The notes under the pieces are model-generated. The model was not told where the DNA came from. It saw only the letters and a program-made list of their open reading frames with translations, and did no database searches. DNA of 36,339 nt from positions 1 through 36,339 of the forward strand of contig CAKRRH010000019.1 in assembly GCA_934394855.1 (NCBI GenBank). Reading direction: 5' to 3'. Origin of the DNA: an uncultured Eubacteriales bacterium (GTDB lineage Bacteria > Bacillota > Clostridia > Oscillospirales > Acutalibacteraceae). The position numbers and the translations under genes were made by a program. Below, one piece after another: positions 15,775 to 25,018 of this stretch (within the stretch, counting starts at the first letter, position 1; each line of letters starts with the position of its first letter).

Positions 15775-17751
15775 TTGGCAAAGCTGAAAATGCAGTGCGT
15801 GAGCATTGCGGTGCTTAATAAAGATAAAAAGCGACTTGTTTCGCGGCTCCAAAAATACGGCGTGATGGAAATCAAAAAAACCGAAAGTGCAGACGGCTTT
15901 AACGCTCATGATTATTCCTCAGAGCGGTTGGTTTTTGAACGCATGGTCCAAACGGCGACATCTGCGCTTAAAATTTTGGACGCAAACTGTCCCGAGAAAA
16001 AAGGAATGCTCGACTTTTTAAACGGCAGACGAGAGCTTGAAATCGACGAATATTACGAGATTGCGAAAACCGCAAAGGATTGTTCGGAAAGCTGCTACGA
16101 CATTGTGGCGCTCGACAAACAGCTTGGTGCGTGCAAAGCCGAGATTGCAAGACTGAAAATTGCAATCGACCAGCAAAATGCATGGACAGCGCTTGATGTG
16201 CCGACAGGATTCAAAGGAACTGCGCTGACAGCGGCGTTCATCGGAACACTCAACCGTGAGTGTCTGCAAAGCGAGATCGACGAGATGATCGCAAATGCGG
16301 GTTATGACGGCGATTATGCGCTTGAAATTGTAAATTCGGGATATATGCAGACAAACATTTTTGCAATTTCCCCGAAATCGACCGCCGATGATTTTGACAA
16401 GGTACTTCGCAAAATCGGATTTTCATATCTCACCAATACCGATTCAAAAAATGTGCCGATTGAGGCAATCAAGGTGTTGTCCGAGCGGAGAAATGCGCTG
16501 ATAAAAGAATGCTTGACGATTGAGAATCTTATTAAAACATTTGCGGACAAGCGCCGTGACATTGAATTTTTCATTGATTATTACGCAATGAGAGTTCAGC
16601 GATATAAGCTATACGGCGAACTGCTTTCGTCAAATCATGTTACGCTGATTGAAGGATATATCCCCGAAATAAACGCCGCGGCGTTTACAAAGGATGTTGA
16701 GGAAAAATATTCGGCGGCAGTCGAGATAAGAGAACCGGATGAGGACGAAGATGTTCCGGTTGCGCTGAAAAATAATGCATTTAACCGACCTTGCGAAAGC
16801 ACGGTAACAATGTTCTCACCGCCGAGCAAAAATGATGTTGACCCGACCTCGGCAATGGCATTTTTCTTCTATTTGTTCTTCGGAATGATGCTTTCCGACG
16901 CAGGCTACGGATTGCTGATCGTGCTTGCAACGGCAATCATACTTAAAAAATTCAATCTCGAACAGTCGATGAGAAACAGTATGAAGATGTTCTTTTACTG
17001 CGGAATTTCGACAATTTTCTGGGGAATCATGTTCGGCGGATTTTTCGGAGATTTGATTCCGAAAATCGCACAGGTCTATTTTAATAAAACAATCACGATT
17101 CCGGCGGTACTGAATCCGATAAACGATGCGCTGACGCTTTTGGTTTTGGGTCTTGCACTCGGCATAGTCCATATATTCGTCGGAATGGGAATCAATTTCT
17201 GCAACCTTTGCAGACAAGGTCATGTGCTTGACGCAATTTTCGATGTCGGACTGTGGTTTGTCACAATAGTCGGAATGGTGACTGCCGTTGCGGGTATGTT
17301 CACTTCGATTGCCATTCTTTCAAAGGTCGGGCTCATCTTGCTCGGCGTCGGGTTGGTCGGACTTGTTCTGACTCAAGGACGAAAGAAAAAAGGCTTTGGC
17401 AAGGTGATTTCGGGACTTGCAAGCGTCTATGACATTACAAGCTACGCTTCGGATATTTTGTCATATTGCCGATTGATGGCACTCGGCCTTGCGACAGGAG
17501 TATTTGCTCAGGTAATCAACCAGCTCGGAATGAACAAAGGAATCTTCGGATTTTTGATGTTCATTGTGATATTCGTAATCGGCAACGCAATCAGCTTCGG
17601 AATGAATGCGCTCGGTGCATATGTTCACACAATTCGTTTGCAATATGTCGAATTTTTCTCGAAATTCTATGAGGGCGGCGGAAGAATGTTTGAACCGTTT
17701 GCGGCTAATACAAAATATATCCGCTTTACCGATAAGAAGCAAAATAATTAA
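15775..17751 (+). CDS. ntpI: V-type ATPase subunit I (a-type stator)
   Basis: The 658-residue protein has a soluble N-terminal half (about 1-345) that anchors the peripheral stalk. The membrane half, with about seven to eight helices from TSAMAFFFYLFFGMMLSDAGYG, forms the ion half-channels. The essential arginine is very likely R566 in SYCRLMALGLATGVF. Translation starts at TTG 15775, eight bases after a perfect AGGAGG (15761-15766); the ATG at 15770 is out of frame and only three bases from that site. It provides the stator against which the NtpK ring rotates. Confidence 0.96.
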   Translation: MAKLKMQCVSIAVLNKDKKRLVSRLQKYGVMEIKKTESADGFNAHDYSSERLVFERMVQTATSALKILDANCPEKKGMLDFLNGRRELEIDEYYEIAKTAKDCSESCYDIVALDKQLGACKAEIARLKIAIDQQNAWTALDVPTGFKGTALTAAFIGTLNRECLQSEIDEMIANAGYDGDYALEIVNSGYMQTNIFAISPKSTADDFDKVLRKIGFSYLTNTDSKNVPIEAIKVLSERRNALIKECLTIENLIKTFADKRRDIEFFIDYYAMRVQRYKLYGELLSSNHVTLIEGYIPEINAAAFTKDVEEKYSAAVEIREPDEDEDVPVALKNNAFNRPCESTVTMFSPPSKNDVDPTSAMAFFFYLFFGMMLSDAGYGLLIVLATAIILKKFNLEQSMRNSMKMFFYCGISTIFWGIMFGGFFGDLIPKIAQVYFNKTITIPAVLNPINDALTLLVLGLALGIVHIFVGMGINFCNLCRQGHVLDAIFDVGLWFVTIVGMVTAVAGMFTSIAILSKVGLILLGVGLVGLVLTQGRKKKGFGKVISGLASVYDITSYASDILSYCRLMALGLATGVFAQVINQLGMNKGIFGFLMFIVIFVIGNAISFGMNALGAYVHTIRLQYVEFFSKFYEGGGRMFEPFAANTKYIRFTDKKQNN

Positions 17752-17808
17752 ACAAACCGTCGGGGACGGTAATAATAAAAATTGGAATTTAAAAAGGAGA
17801 CTTTAATC

Positions 17809-18291
17809 ATGGAACTTTTTTCAAACGGTGCATTTTGGGCAATATTAGGTGCGGCGCTTGCAACGGCGCTTGCTTGTATCGGTTCGGCAAAGGGCGTCGG
17901 AATCGCGTCTGAAGCGGCTTCGGGCGTTGTTGCGGAAGATCCTTCAAAATTCGGTAAAATGATCGTGCTGCAGCTTCTTCCGGGTACTCAGGGACTTTAC
18001 GGATTCGTTGTAACAATCATGATTTTCCTGCAAATCGGTGTTTTCGGAACTATCTCGGAAATTACCCTAACACAAGGCTTGCTCTATTTTGCAGCGTCGC
18101 TTCCGATTGCGCTCGGCGGTCTTTTCTCGGCAATCGCACAAGGCAGAGCGGCAGCAGCAGGCGTTTCGATCGTTGCAAAAAATCCGTCGCAGTCATCAAA
18201 GGCTATCGTTTCAACCACACTTGTTGAGTTTTATGCGCTTATTTCATTCCTTATCTCATTCTTGACAGTTATGAATGTAAGCAAATTTTAA
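17809..18291 (+). CDS. ntpK: V-type ATPase subunit K (rotor-ring proteolipid, Na+-type residues)
   Basis: The 160-residue protein has four transmembrane helices made of two related hairpins. It is very close to E. hirae NtpK, including GSAKGVG, LLPGTQGLYGF and the final VSIVAKNPS hairpin. The sodium ligands of the E. hirae enzyme all have counterparts: L57, T60, Q61 (TQG), Q111 (AIAQG) and E140 (TLVEFYALI). The second hairpin alone keeps the ion-carrying glutamate, as in E. hirae. The start at 17809 follows AAAAAGGAG; the longer frame from 17782 adds nine residues with no ribosome site. Confidence 0.96.
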   Translation: MELFSNGAFWAILGAALATALACIGSAKGVGIASEAASGVVAEDPSKFGKMIVLQLLPGTQGLYGFVVTIMIFLQIGVFGTISEITLTQGLLYFAASLPIALGGLFSAIAQGRAAAAGVSIVAKNPSQSSKAIVSTTLVEFYALISFLISFLTVMNVSKF

Positions 18292-18322
18292 TCGGTATTC
18301 CGCATAATAAAGGAATGATTTT

Positions 18323-18916
18323 ATGAACGGACTTGATAATATTACAAAAGCTATTCTTGACGACGCCAACGCTCAGGCTGACAAAATTTTGGACGAGGCA
18401 AGGAAAAATGCCGACGAGATTTTGAAAAATGCCAAGGCGCAGGCGGCAGAGCTTGAAAAGCAGATAAACGACGACACAGAGAAACGGGTCAAAGCAATTG
18501 AGATGAACGCTGAGAGTGCGGCGGCTCAAAACAAGAGAAACGAGCTGCTCAAAGCAAAAACCGAATTGATTGACAGCATTTTTGACAAGGCAATCAAGGC
18601 ACTTTTGGAGCTGTCGGACGATGACTATTTCAATGCGCTTAAAAGTCTGATTGCGGAAAATGCAATCAACGGCGACGGCGAATTGATTTTGAATTCAAAA
18701 GATAAGGCTCGTTGCCCGAGCGGATTCATGAACATGGTCGGAGCGTCGGTCACAGGACCGAAATCTCTTTCGCTCTCGAGTGAGACAAACGACAAAATCA
18801 TCGGCGGCTGCATTTTAAAATACGGCGATGTTGAAATCAATCTCGGCTTTGACCGAATAATTGCGGCAAAAAGAGAACAGCTCGTTGACAAAGTTAATTC
18901 TGTTTTGTTCGCATAA
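18323..18916 (+). CDS. ntpE: V-type ATPase peripheral stalk subunit E
   Basis: The 197-residue protein has an N-terminal long helix (about 5-95) rich in Ala, Lys, Glu and Asp with repeated AKAQAAELEKQ-type heptads. A globular C-terminal domain ends in GGCILKYGDVEINLGFDRII, which is typical of V-ATPase subunit E. It pairs with the small coiled-coil subunit at 15418 to hold the A3B3 head still. AAAGGA precedes the ATG. Confidence 0.93.
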   Translation: MNGLDNITKAILDDANAQADKILDEARKNADEILKNAKAQAAELEKQINDDTEKRVKAIEMNAESAAAQNKRNELLKAKTELIDSIFDKAIKALLELSDDDYFNALKSLIAENAINGDGELILNSKDKARCPSGFMNMVGASVTGPKSLSLSSETNDKIIGGCILKYGDVEINLGFDRIIAAKREQLVDKVNSVLFA

Positions 18917-18975
18917 TTCGTATAAAAATGAGCAAAAACAATGCTTAAAATAACCTTACAACAAGGAAAGTTTTT

Positions 18976-19938
18976 ATGAAAGACATTGATTACGCAACGG
19001 CGGTTGCCAGGGTCAAGATAAACGAAAATCGATTGCTTGACAGCTCTGACATCGACAGGCTGATTGGGGCTAAAACGCTTGACGAAGCGGTTGCTTTGCT
19101 GAATGAAAAGGGATATTCGCAAAGCGGCGCTCCGATTTCAAGGCTGTTTGACAACCAGCTTGAAGACGCATGGAAGCTGATCAAAGAAATTGCGCCCGAC
19201 TTTTCGGAATTTTACTTTTTGCTTGTGAAAAACGATTTTCATAATCTAAAGGCGGTTTTGAAGGGCACAATTTCGGGCAAAAGCTATGATTTGCTTATCA
19301 TTAACCCGACAATTACACCGGTTGATTTGATTAAACAGGCGATTGACGAACAGCGTTGGTCAATCTTGCCCGATTATATGCAAAATACGGCGAAAGCGGC
19401 ATATGAATTTTTTGTCAACACCTCCGACGGACAGCTGTCGGATATATGCATTGACAAAGGCTCGCTTGAAGCTGTGGTGGCGCTTTCAAAGGATAATAAA
19501 GATGAATTTTTGCGCTCGCTCGGCGATTTGATTGCGGCAACCTATAACCTCAGAATTGCGGTAAGATGCTCAAAGCTTAAAATGGACGCAGAGCATATTA
19601 AATCCGCACTTTGCGAAAATTGCTCGCTTGATTCAAACGTACTTTCACAGGCAGCTGCAAGGGGAATCGGCGATCTTATCGAATATATCGGCAAAACAAA
19701 ATATTCGGAAGCCGCAGCCGAGCTTTCAAAATCTATCGGAGATTTTGAAAAATGGTGCGACAATTCGCTTATCAAATATGTCGAAAAGGCAAGATATTCG
19801 TGCTTTGGAGCGGCGCCTTTAGCGGCATATATCATTAAAAAAGAAGCTGAGCTTAAAACGGTGAGAATCATCATTTCCGGCAAAACAACGGGAATGGATG
19901 AGGATAAGATTCGGCGGCTTATCAGACAGGTTTATTGA
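18976..19938 (+). CDS. ntpC: V-type ATPase subunit C (central-stalk rotor adaptor)
   Basis: The 320-residue all-helical protein belongs to the V-ATPase subunit C/d family, which caps the K ring and links it to the D-F shaft. It starts KDIDYATAVARVKINENRLL and carries the family features FYFLLVKNDFHNLKAVLKG and the C-terminal AAPLAAYIIKKEAELKTVRIIISGK. Length and operon position match. Confidence 0.94.
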   Translation: MKDIDYATAVARVKINENRLLDSSDIDRLIGAKTLDEAVALLNEKGYSQSGAPISRLFDNQLEDAWKLIKEIAPDFSEFYFLLVKNDFHNLKAVLKGTISGKSYDLLIINPTITPVDLIKQAIDEQRWSILPDYMQNTAKAAYEFFVNTSDGQLSDICIDKGSLEAVVALSKDNKDEFLRSLGDLIAATYNLRIAVRCSKLKMDAEHIKSALCENCSLDSNVLSQAAARGIGDLIEYIGKTKYSEAAAELSKSIGDFEKWCDNSLIKYVEKARYSCFGAAPLAAYIIKKEAELKTVRIIISGKTTGMDEDKIRRLIRQVY

Positions 19939-19955
19939 TTGGAAGTGTTGTATAG

Positions 19956-20273
19956 ATGAAAAAAATCGGCATCATCGGCAGCTCGGACAGCGTTCGCGGT
20001 TTTGCGGCGCTCGGTCTTTCGATTTTTGAAGTAACCGAGGCGGAAGAGGCGGCAAAAACAGTCAGACGGCTTGCCGAAAACGATTTTGCGATAATATATA
20101 TCACCGAAGTGCTTTTTTCTCAAATACAGCATGAAATCGCACGGTATGAAGAAAAACAGACTCCGGCGATAATCCCGATTCCGGGTACATTCGGCAACAA
20201 CGGAATCGGCAGGATAAATGTCAGCAGATCGGTTGAAAAAGCGGTCGGAACTGACATTTTGGCAGATGAATGA
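19956..20273 (+). CDS. ntpG: V-type ATPase subunit F (NtpG, central stalk)
   Basis: The 105-residue small alpha/beta protein begins MKKIGIIGSSDSVRGFAALG and has FAIIYITEVLF and PAIIPIPGTFG, the hallmarks of V-ATPase subunit F. It binds subunit D in the rotor shaft. It lies 17 bases after ntpC and about 60 bases before ntpA. The name follows E. hirae nomenclature; many annotations call it atpF or subunit F. Confidence 0.94.
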   Translation: MKKIGIIGSSDSVRGFAALGLSIFEVTEAEEAAKTVRRLAENDFAIIYITEVLFSQIQHEIARYEEKQTPAIIPIPGTFGNNGIGRINVSRSVEKAVGTDILADE

Positions 20274-20336
20274 TTTGCAGTTAATTCTGATTAAAAATAA
20301 ATGATTTTAAGCCTTTCAGAAAGGATTGAAAAACAA

Positions 20337-22112
20337 ATGGAAGCTAAGGGTACGATTAAAAAGGTCGCAGGCCCGCTTGTAATCGCACAGGGCATGAGAG
20401 ATGCAAATATGTTTGACGTTGTGCGTGTCAGCGACGAACACCTTATCGGCGAGATAATCGAGATGCACGGTGACAGTGCGTCAATTCAGGTATATGAGGA
20501 GACATCAGGACTAGGCCCCGGTGAAGAGGTCGTTTCAACAGGCGCACCGCTGAGCGTTGAGCTTGGTCCCGGGCTCATCGGTTCAATCTTCGACGGAATT
20601 CAGCGTCCGCTTGAGGGAATCATGAAGAAAGCCGGCAACAGCCTTAAACGAGGAATTGAAGTGCCGTCGCTTGACCGTGATAAAAAATGGAACTTTGTTC
20701 CCGCTGTAAATTCGGGCGATGAAGTGGTTTCGGGCGACACACTCGGCACGGTCAAAGAAACCGATACCGTTACACAGAAAATCATGGTTCCGAACAGAGT
20801 CAGCGGTACCGTTAAAACAATAGAAAACGGTGAGTTCACCGTCAGCGACATTATTGCGGTCGTTACCGACAAAAACGGCGTTGACCATGAAATCACCATG
20901 ATGCAAAAATGGCCTGTCCGCGTCGGCAGACCCTATAAACGCAAATTATCTCCAGACATTCCGCTGATTACCGGTCAGCGTGTAATTGACACAATGTTCC
21001 CGATTGCAAAGGGCGGCGTTGCGGCAGTTCCGGGTCCGTTCGGTTCGGGCAAAACGGTCGTTCAGCACCAGCTTGCAAAATGGGCAGCGGCGGACATTGT
21101 CGTATATATCGGTTGTGGTGAACGAGGCAACGAGATGACCGATGTTTTAAATGAGTTCCCTGAGCTTAAAGATCCGAAAACAGGCGCGTCATTGATGGAA
21201 CGCACGGTGCTTATCGCAAATACCTCCGATATGCCTGTTGCGGCTCGTGAAGCGTCAATATATACAGGAATTACGATTGCGGAATATTTCCGTGACATGG
21301 GCTACACGGTAGCGCTCATGGCGGATTCGACATCACGCTGGGCTGAGGCGCTTCGTGAGATGTCGGGTCGTCTTGAGGAAATGCCGGGTGAAGAGGGCTA
21401 TCCCGCATATCTCGGTTCCCGACTTGCACAGTTCTATGAAAGAGCAGGTCGTGTAATCGTAAACGGAAGCGATGAAACAGAGGGCGCTTTGTCGGTAATC
21501 GGTGCAGTTTCACCTCCCGGCGGTGATATTTCCGAGCCTGTTTCTCAGGCAACTTTGCGAATTGTCAAGGTGTTCTGGGGACTGGACGCAAATCTGGCAT
21601 ATAAACGCCATTTCCCTGCAATCAACTGGCTCACATCATATTCGCTTTATCTTGACGGTCTTTCGGATTGGTATAACAAAAATGTTGCAGACGATTGGAT
21701 GGCGCTGAGAGGCAGAATCATGGCGCTGCTTCAAGAGGAAGCTGAGCTTCAGGAAATCGTTCAGCTTGTCGGAATGGACGCTCTTTCGTCGCCCGACAGA
21801 TTGAAGCTTGAAGCCGCAAGATCGATCAGAGAAGATTTTCTCCATCAGAACGCTTTCCATGAAACAGACACCTATTCGTCGCTCACAAAGCAATATTATA
21901 TGATGAAGCTGATTTTGAGCTTCTTTGATAAATCAATATCGGCGCTCGATAACGGCGCTTCGATCGACAGCCTTGTTGCAATGCCTGTTCGTGAGCAGAT
22001 CGGACGATTCAAATATCAAAAAGAGGCAGATGTCAAGACTGAATATGACGCAATCAACACCGAGCTTGACCGTCAAATCGACGAGATTTTGAACAGCTCG
22101 GACGATGAATAA
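20337..22112 (+). CDS. ntpA: V-type ATPase catalytic subunit A
   Basis: The 591-residue catalytic subunit has P-loop GPFGSGKT (233-240, K239 and T240 binding ATP), the non-homologous insert with GTVKETDTVTQKIMVP, and ADSTSRWAEALREMS. The start MEAKGTIKKVAGPLVIA at 20337 is the family's normal N terminus and has AGAAAGGA upstream; the longer frame from 20301 is rejected. Three copies alternate with subunit B in the head, where ATP is hydrolysed or made. Confidence 0.98.
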   Translation: MEAKGTIKKVAGPLVIAQGMRDANMFDVVRVSDEHLIGEIIEMHGDSASIQVYEETSGLGPGEEVVSTGAPLSVELGPGLIGSIFDGIQRPLEGIMKKAGNSLKRGIEVPSLDRDKKWNFVPAVNSGDEVVSGDTLGTVKETDTVTQKIMVPNRVSGTVKTIENGEFTVSDIIAVVTDKNGVDHEITMMQKWPVRVGRPYKRKLSPDIPLITGQRVIDTMFPIAKGGVAAVPGPFGSGKTVVQHQLAKWAAADIVVYIGCGERGNEMTDVLNEFPELKDPKTGASLMERTVLIANTSDMPVAAREASIYTGITIAEYFRDMGYTVALMADSTSRWAEALREMSGRLEEMPGEEGYPAYLGSRLAQFYERAGRVIVNGSDETEGALSVIGAVSPPGGDISEPVSQATLRIVKVFWGLDANLAYKRHFPAINWLTSYSLYLDGLSDWYNKNVADDWMALRGRIMALLQEEAELQEIVQLVGMDALSSPDRLKLEAARSIREDFLHQNAFHETDTYSSLTKQYYMMKLILSFFDKSISALDNGASIDSLVAMPVREQIGRFKYQKEADVKTEYDAINTELDRQIDEILNSSDDE

Positions 22113-22128
22113 TAAGGAGTGAGTCGAA

Positions 22129-23502
22129 ATGCCAAGAGAATACAGAACTATTTCCGAGGTTGCCGGCCCTCTGATGCTGGTGCGCGGAGTTGAAAATGTA
22201 AAATATGACGAGCTGGGCGAAATTGAGTTGCCAAACGGTGACATTCGCCGTTGCAAGGTGCTTGAGATAAACGGCTCTGACGCTTTGGTTCAGCTGTTTG
22301 AAAACAGTGCGGGAATCAATCTCGCTCAGTCAAAGGTTCGCTTTTTGGGACGCTCAATGGAGCTTGCCGTGTCGGAGGATATGCTCTCCCGTGTATTTGA
22401 CGGACTCGGCAGACCAAAGGACGGCGGTCCCGACATCATACCCGAAAAAAGGCTGAACATAAACGGAACGCCGATGAACCCTGCGGCAAGAAATTATCCG
22501 CAGGAATTCATTCAGACAGGCGTTTCCGCAATTGACGGACTTAATACTTTGGTAAGAGGACAAAAGCTGCCTATCTTCTCGGCGTCGGGCTTGCCGCACG
22601 CAAATCTTGCCGCTCAAATTGCCCGTCAGGCAACGGTTTTGGGTGACAATGAGCAGTTCGCCGTTGTATTCGCCGCAATGGGTATTACTTTTGAAGAGTC
22701 AAACTATTTTGTAGAAAGCTTCAAGGAAACGGGCGCAATCGACCGAACGGTCATGTTTGTAAACCTTGCAAACGACCCGGCGATCGAGCGAATCGCAACA
22801 CCTCGAATGGCACTTACCGCCGCAGAATATCTTGCGTTTGACAAGGGTATGCACGTTCTTGTAATCATGACCGACATCACCAACTATGCCGACGCACTTC
22901 GTGAGGTTTCCGCCGCACGAAAGGAAGTTCCGGGCAGACGAGGCTATCCGGGATATATGTACACTGATCTTGCGTCGCTATATGAAAGAGCGGGCCGCCA
23001 AAAGGGAAAAGACGGTTCAATCACCCTGATCCCGATTTTGACAATGCCCGAAGACGACAAAACCCACCCGATCCCCGATCTTACGGGATATATCACAGAG
23101 GGTCAGATAATCTTGTCACGAGAGCTTTACAGAAAGGGCATTACACCGCCGATCGATGTTTTGCCGTCACTGTCGCGACTCAAAGACAAGGGTATCGGCG
23201 AGGGCAAAACAAGAGCCGACCATGCCAATGTAATGAACCAGCTTTTTGCGGCATATGCACGAGGCAAGGACGCAAAAGAGCTTATGGTCATTTTGGGTGA
23301 AGCGGCGCTTACCGATATTGATAAGCTATATGCAAAATTTGCGGACGAGTTCGAGAAGAAATATGTTTCTCAGGGCAACTCGACCAACCGCACGATTGAA
23401 GAAACAATGAACATCGGTTGGGAATTGCTCAGAATTTTGCCACGCTCCGAGCTTAAACGAATCGATGATAAATATCTTGATGAATATTACGACAAAAAGT
23501 AA
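22129..23502 (+). CDS. ntpB: V-type ATPase non-catalytic subunit B
   Basis: The 457-residue protein begins MPREYRTISEVAGPLMLVRG and has no P-loop, as expected for B. QEFIQTGVSAIDGLNTLVRGQKLPIFSASG and YPGYMYTDLASLYERAGR are near-invariant in the family. It lies 16 bases after ntpA with an AAGGAG site. Confidence 0.98.
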   Translation: MPREYRTISEVAGPLMLVRGVENVKYDELGEIELPNGDIRRCKVLEINGSDALVQLFENSAGINLAQSKVRFLGRSMELAVSEDMLSRVFDGLGRPKDGGPDIIPEKRLNINGTPMNPAARNYPQEFIQTGVSAIDGLNTLVRGQKLPIFSASGLPHANLAAQIARQATVLGDNEQFAVVFAAMGITFEESNYFVESFKETGAIDRTVMFVNLANDPAIERIATPRMALTAAEYLAFDKGMHVLVIMTDITNYADALREVSAARKEVPGRRGYPGYMYTDLASLYERAGRQKGKDGSITLIPILTMPEDDKTHPIPDLTGYITEGQIILSRELYRKGITPPIDVLPSLSRLKDKGIGEGKTRADHANVMNQLFAAYARGKDAKELMVILGEAALTDIDKLYAKFADEFEKKYVSQGNSTNRTIEETMNIGWELLRILPRSELKRIDDKYLDEYYDKK

Positions 23503-23530
23503 TGTTTCTTTGAAAGGATAAGCATAAAAA

Positions 23531-24208
23531 ATGGCTGTAATGAATGTCAATCCGACCCGAATGGAGCTTTCACGCCTGAAAAAGCGTTTAGCAACGGCAA
23601 CAAAGGGTCATAAATTGCTCAAGGATAAGCGAGATGAGCTTATGAGGCAGTTTTTGACGCTTGTTCGGGAAAATAAAAAATTGCGGCGTGAGGTCGAGCA
23701 GAAAATAAATGAGGCAAACTCTCATTTTGTAATGGCAGGCTCGGTCATGCAGCCTGAAATCGTGAACACAGCGCTTCTTGCACCTAAACAGGAGATTTCT
23801 CTTGAGGTCAGCGAAAAAAATGTAATGAGCGTTGATGTGCCTGTGTTCAGTGTGAAAACAAAATCGTCCAACCCTGCCGACATTTATTCCTATGGTCTTG
23901 CCTACACCTATTCCGACCTTGACGACGCAGTATATTCGCTAAGCTGTGTTCTGCCCGATTTGCTCAAACTTGCCGAGTGTGAGAAATCGGCACAGTTAAT
24001 GGCGGCTGAAATCGAAAAGACAAGACGAAGAGTAAATGCACTTGAACACGTAATGATACCTAATTTGCAGGAAACCATCAAAATGATTTCGATGAAGCTT
24101 GATGAAAGCGAACGCAGTTCTCAGACAAGGCTTATGAAGGTAAAGGACATGATGGTGGAAAAGCAGATCATGGAGAACCGTGCGAAAGACGGAATTGCGG
24201 ACGAATAA
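23531..24208 (+). CDS. ntpD: V-type ATPase subunit D (central rotor shaft)
   Basis: The 225-residue protein has long N- and C-terminal helices forming the antiparallel coiled-coil shaft (NPTRMELSRLKKRLATATKGHKLLKDKRDEL and RRRVNALEHVMIPNLQETIKMI), with a short beta hairpin in the middle. It is the last gene of the operon and is followed by a strong terminator, so ntpH/ntpJ equivalents are absent here. Confidence 0.97.
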   Translation: MAVMNVNPTRMELSRLKKRLATATKGHKLLKDKRDELMRQFLTLVRENKKLRREVEQKINEANSHFVMAGSVMQPEIVNTALLAPKQEISLEVSEKNVMSVDVPVFSVKTKSSNPADIYSYGLAYTYSDLDDAVYSLSCVLPDLLKLAECEKSAQLMAAEIEKTRRRVNALEHVMIPNLQETIKMISMKLDESERSSQTRLMKVKDMMVEKQIMENRAKDGIADE

Positions 24209-24222
24209 TCAAATATATAATC

Positions 24223-24259
24223 AAAGCATATGCCGAAAGTGATTTCGGTGTATGCTTTT
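24223..24259 (+). terminator. Terminator of the V-ATPase operon
   Basis: A 16 bp stem with G-T wobbles runs from AAAGCATA through GCCGAAA, with a four-base GTGA loop at 24239-24242, and its descending arm ends in TTTT. It lies 15 bases after the ntpD stop and is the strongest terminator in the central region. Confidence 0.8.
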
Positions 24260-24284
24260 GTCGCAATATGAAAGGAATTATTTA

Positions 24285-24935
24285 ATGGACAAAAAACATA
24301 TTTTTTTCGACCTTGACGGAACGATAATAAATTCCGAAAATGCGGTGCTGTTTTGCGTGGATTATGCAATCAAAAAAATGGGCATACCCGACATACCCTA
24401 TGACACTAAGCTGAAGTTTTTGGGTCCGCCTCTTGCACAGTCGTTCATGAAATATTGCGGTCAAAACGAGGAGGGAGCAGCAAAAGCACTCAGCTTTTTC
24501 AGAGAGATGTATTCGACAAAGGGCGTATATATGGCAACGCTTTATGACGGCATTGCCGATATGTTAAAGCAGATTTTTGACAGCGGCAGAAAGATTTATC
24601 TTGCGACATCAAAGCCCGAAAAATTTGCAAAAATGATTCTCAGCGACCTTAATATAATCAAATATTTCACCTTTGTTGCAGGTGCGTCAATGGACGAAAC
24701 ACGGGTGACAAAAATCGAAGTGTTAAATCATGCGCTTGAAAATACCGACATTACCGATATGTCCGAGTGCATAATGGTCGGCGACAGATGCTTTGATGTA
24801 ATGGGTGCAAAGGACGCTCATATGGACTGCGTCGGGGCGCTTTGGGGATTCGGCGATTATGACGAGCTTATGAGTGCGGGTGCGGTTAAAATATGCAAAA
24901 CACCGTTCGAGGTTGCAAAATATATCTGCGAGTAA
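24285..24935 (+). CDS. HAD-family phosphatase (phosphoglycolate phosphatase-like)
   Basis: The 216-residue protein has the HAD motif I FFDLDGT (nucleophile D9, acid/base D11). Motif II lies in LATSKPEK, and motifs III/IV in the lysine after RVTKIEV and the acidic loop MVGDRCFDVMGAK. The helical cap between about 18 and 80 fits the Gph/PGMB subfamily. It should hydrolyse a small phosphomonoester; the substrate is unknown. The start at 24285 follows AAAGGAATT. It sits just past the V-ATPase terminator, so it is transcribed separately or by readthrough. Confidence 0.88.
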   Translation: MDKKHIFFDLDGTIINSENAVLFCVDYAIKKMGIPDIPYDTKLKFLGPPLAQSFMKYCGQNEEGAAKALSFFREMYSTKGVYMATLYDGIADMLKQIFDSGRKIYLATSKPEKFAKMILSDLNIIKYFTFVAGASMDETRVTKIEVLNHALENTDITDMSECIMVGDRCFDVMGAKDAHMDCVGALWGFGDYDELMSAGAVKICKTPFEVAKYICE

Positions 24936-24957
24936 GACCGAATGAATGAAAAATCGG

Positions 24958-24986
24958 TTGCACTTTTTAAGAAGTTTTGGTATCAT
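24958..24986 (+). promoter_or_regulatory. Candidate promoter for the 25019 gene and pyrophosphatase
   Basis: A -35 TTGCAC (24958-24963), a 17-base spacer and -10 TATCAT (24981-24986) lie about 33 bases before the next start. ACCGA/TCGGT arms just upstream (24937-24957) may end HAD transcription. Confidence 0.45.
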
Positions 24987-25018
24987 AATAATATAATTTT
25001 ACGAAAGCATGATGATTT

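Noticed and set aside
24258..24290. Longer HAD start at 24252
   Set aside because: That codon lies within the arm of the V-ATPase terminator and lacks a ribosome site; ATG 24285 has AAAGGA and gives the normal N terminus.
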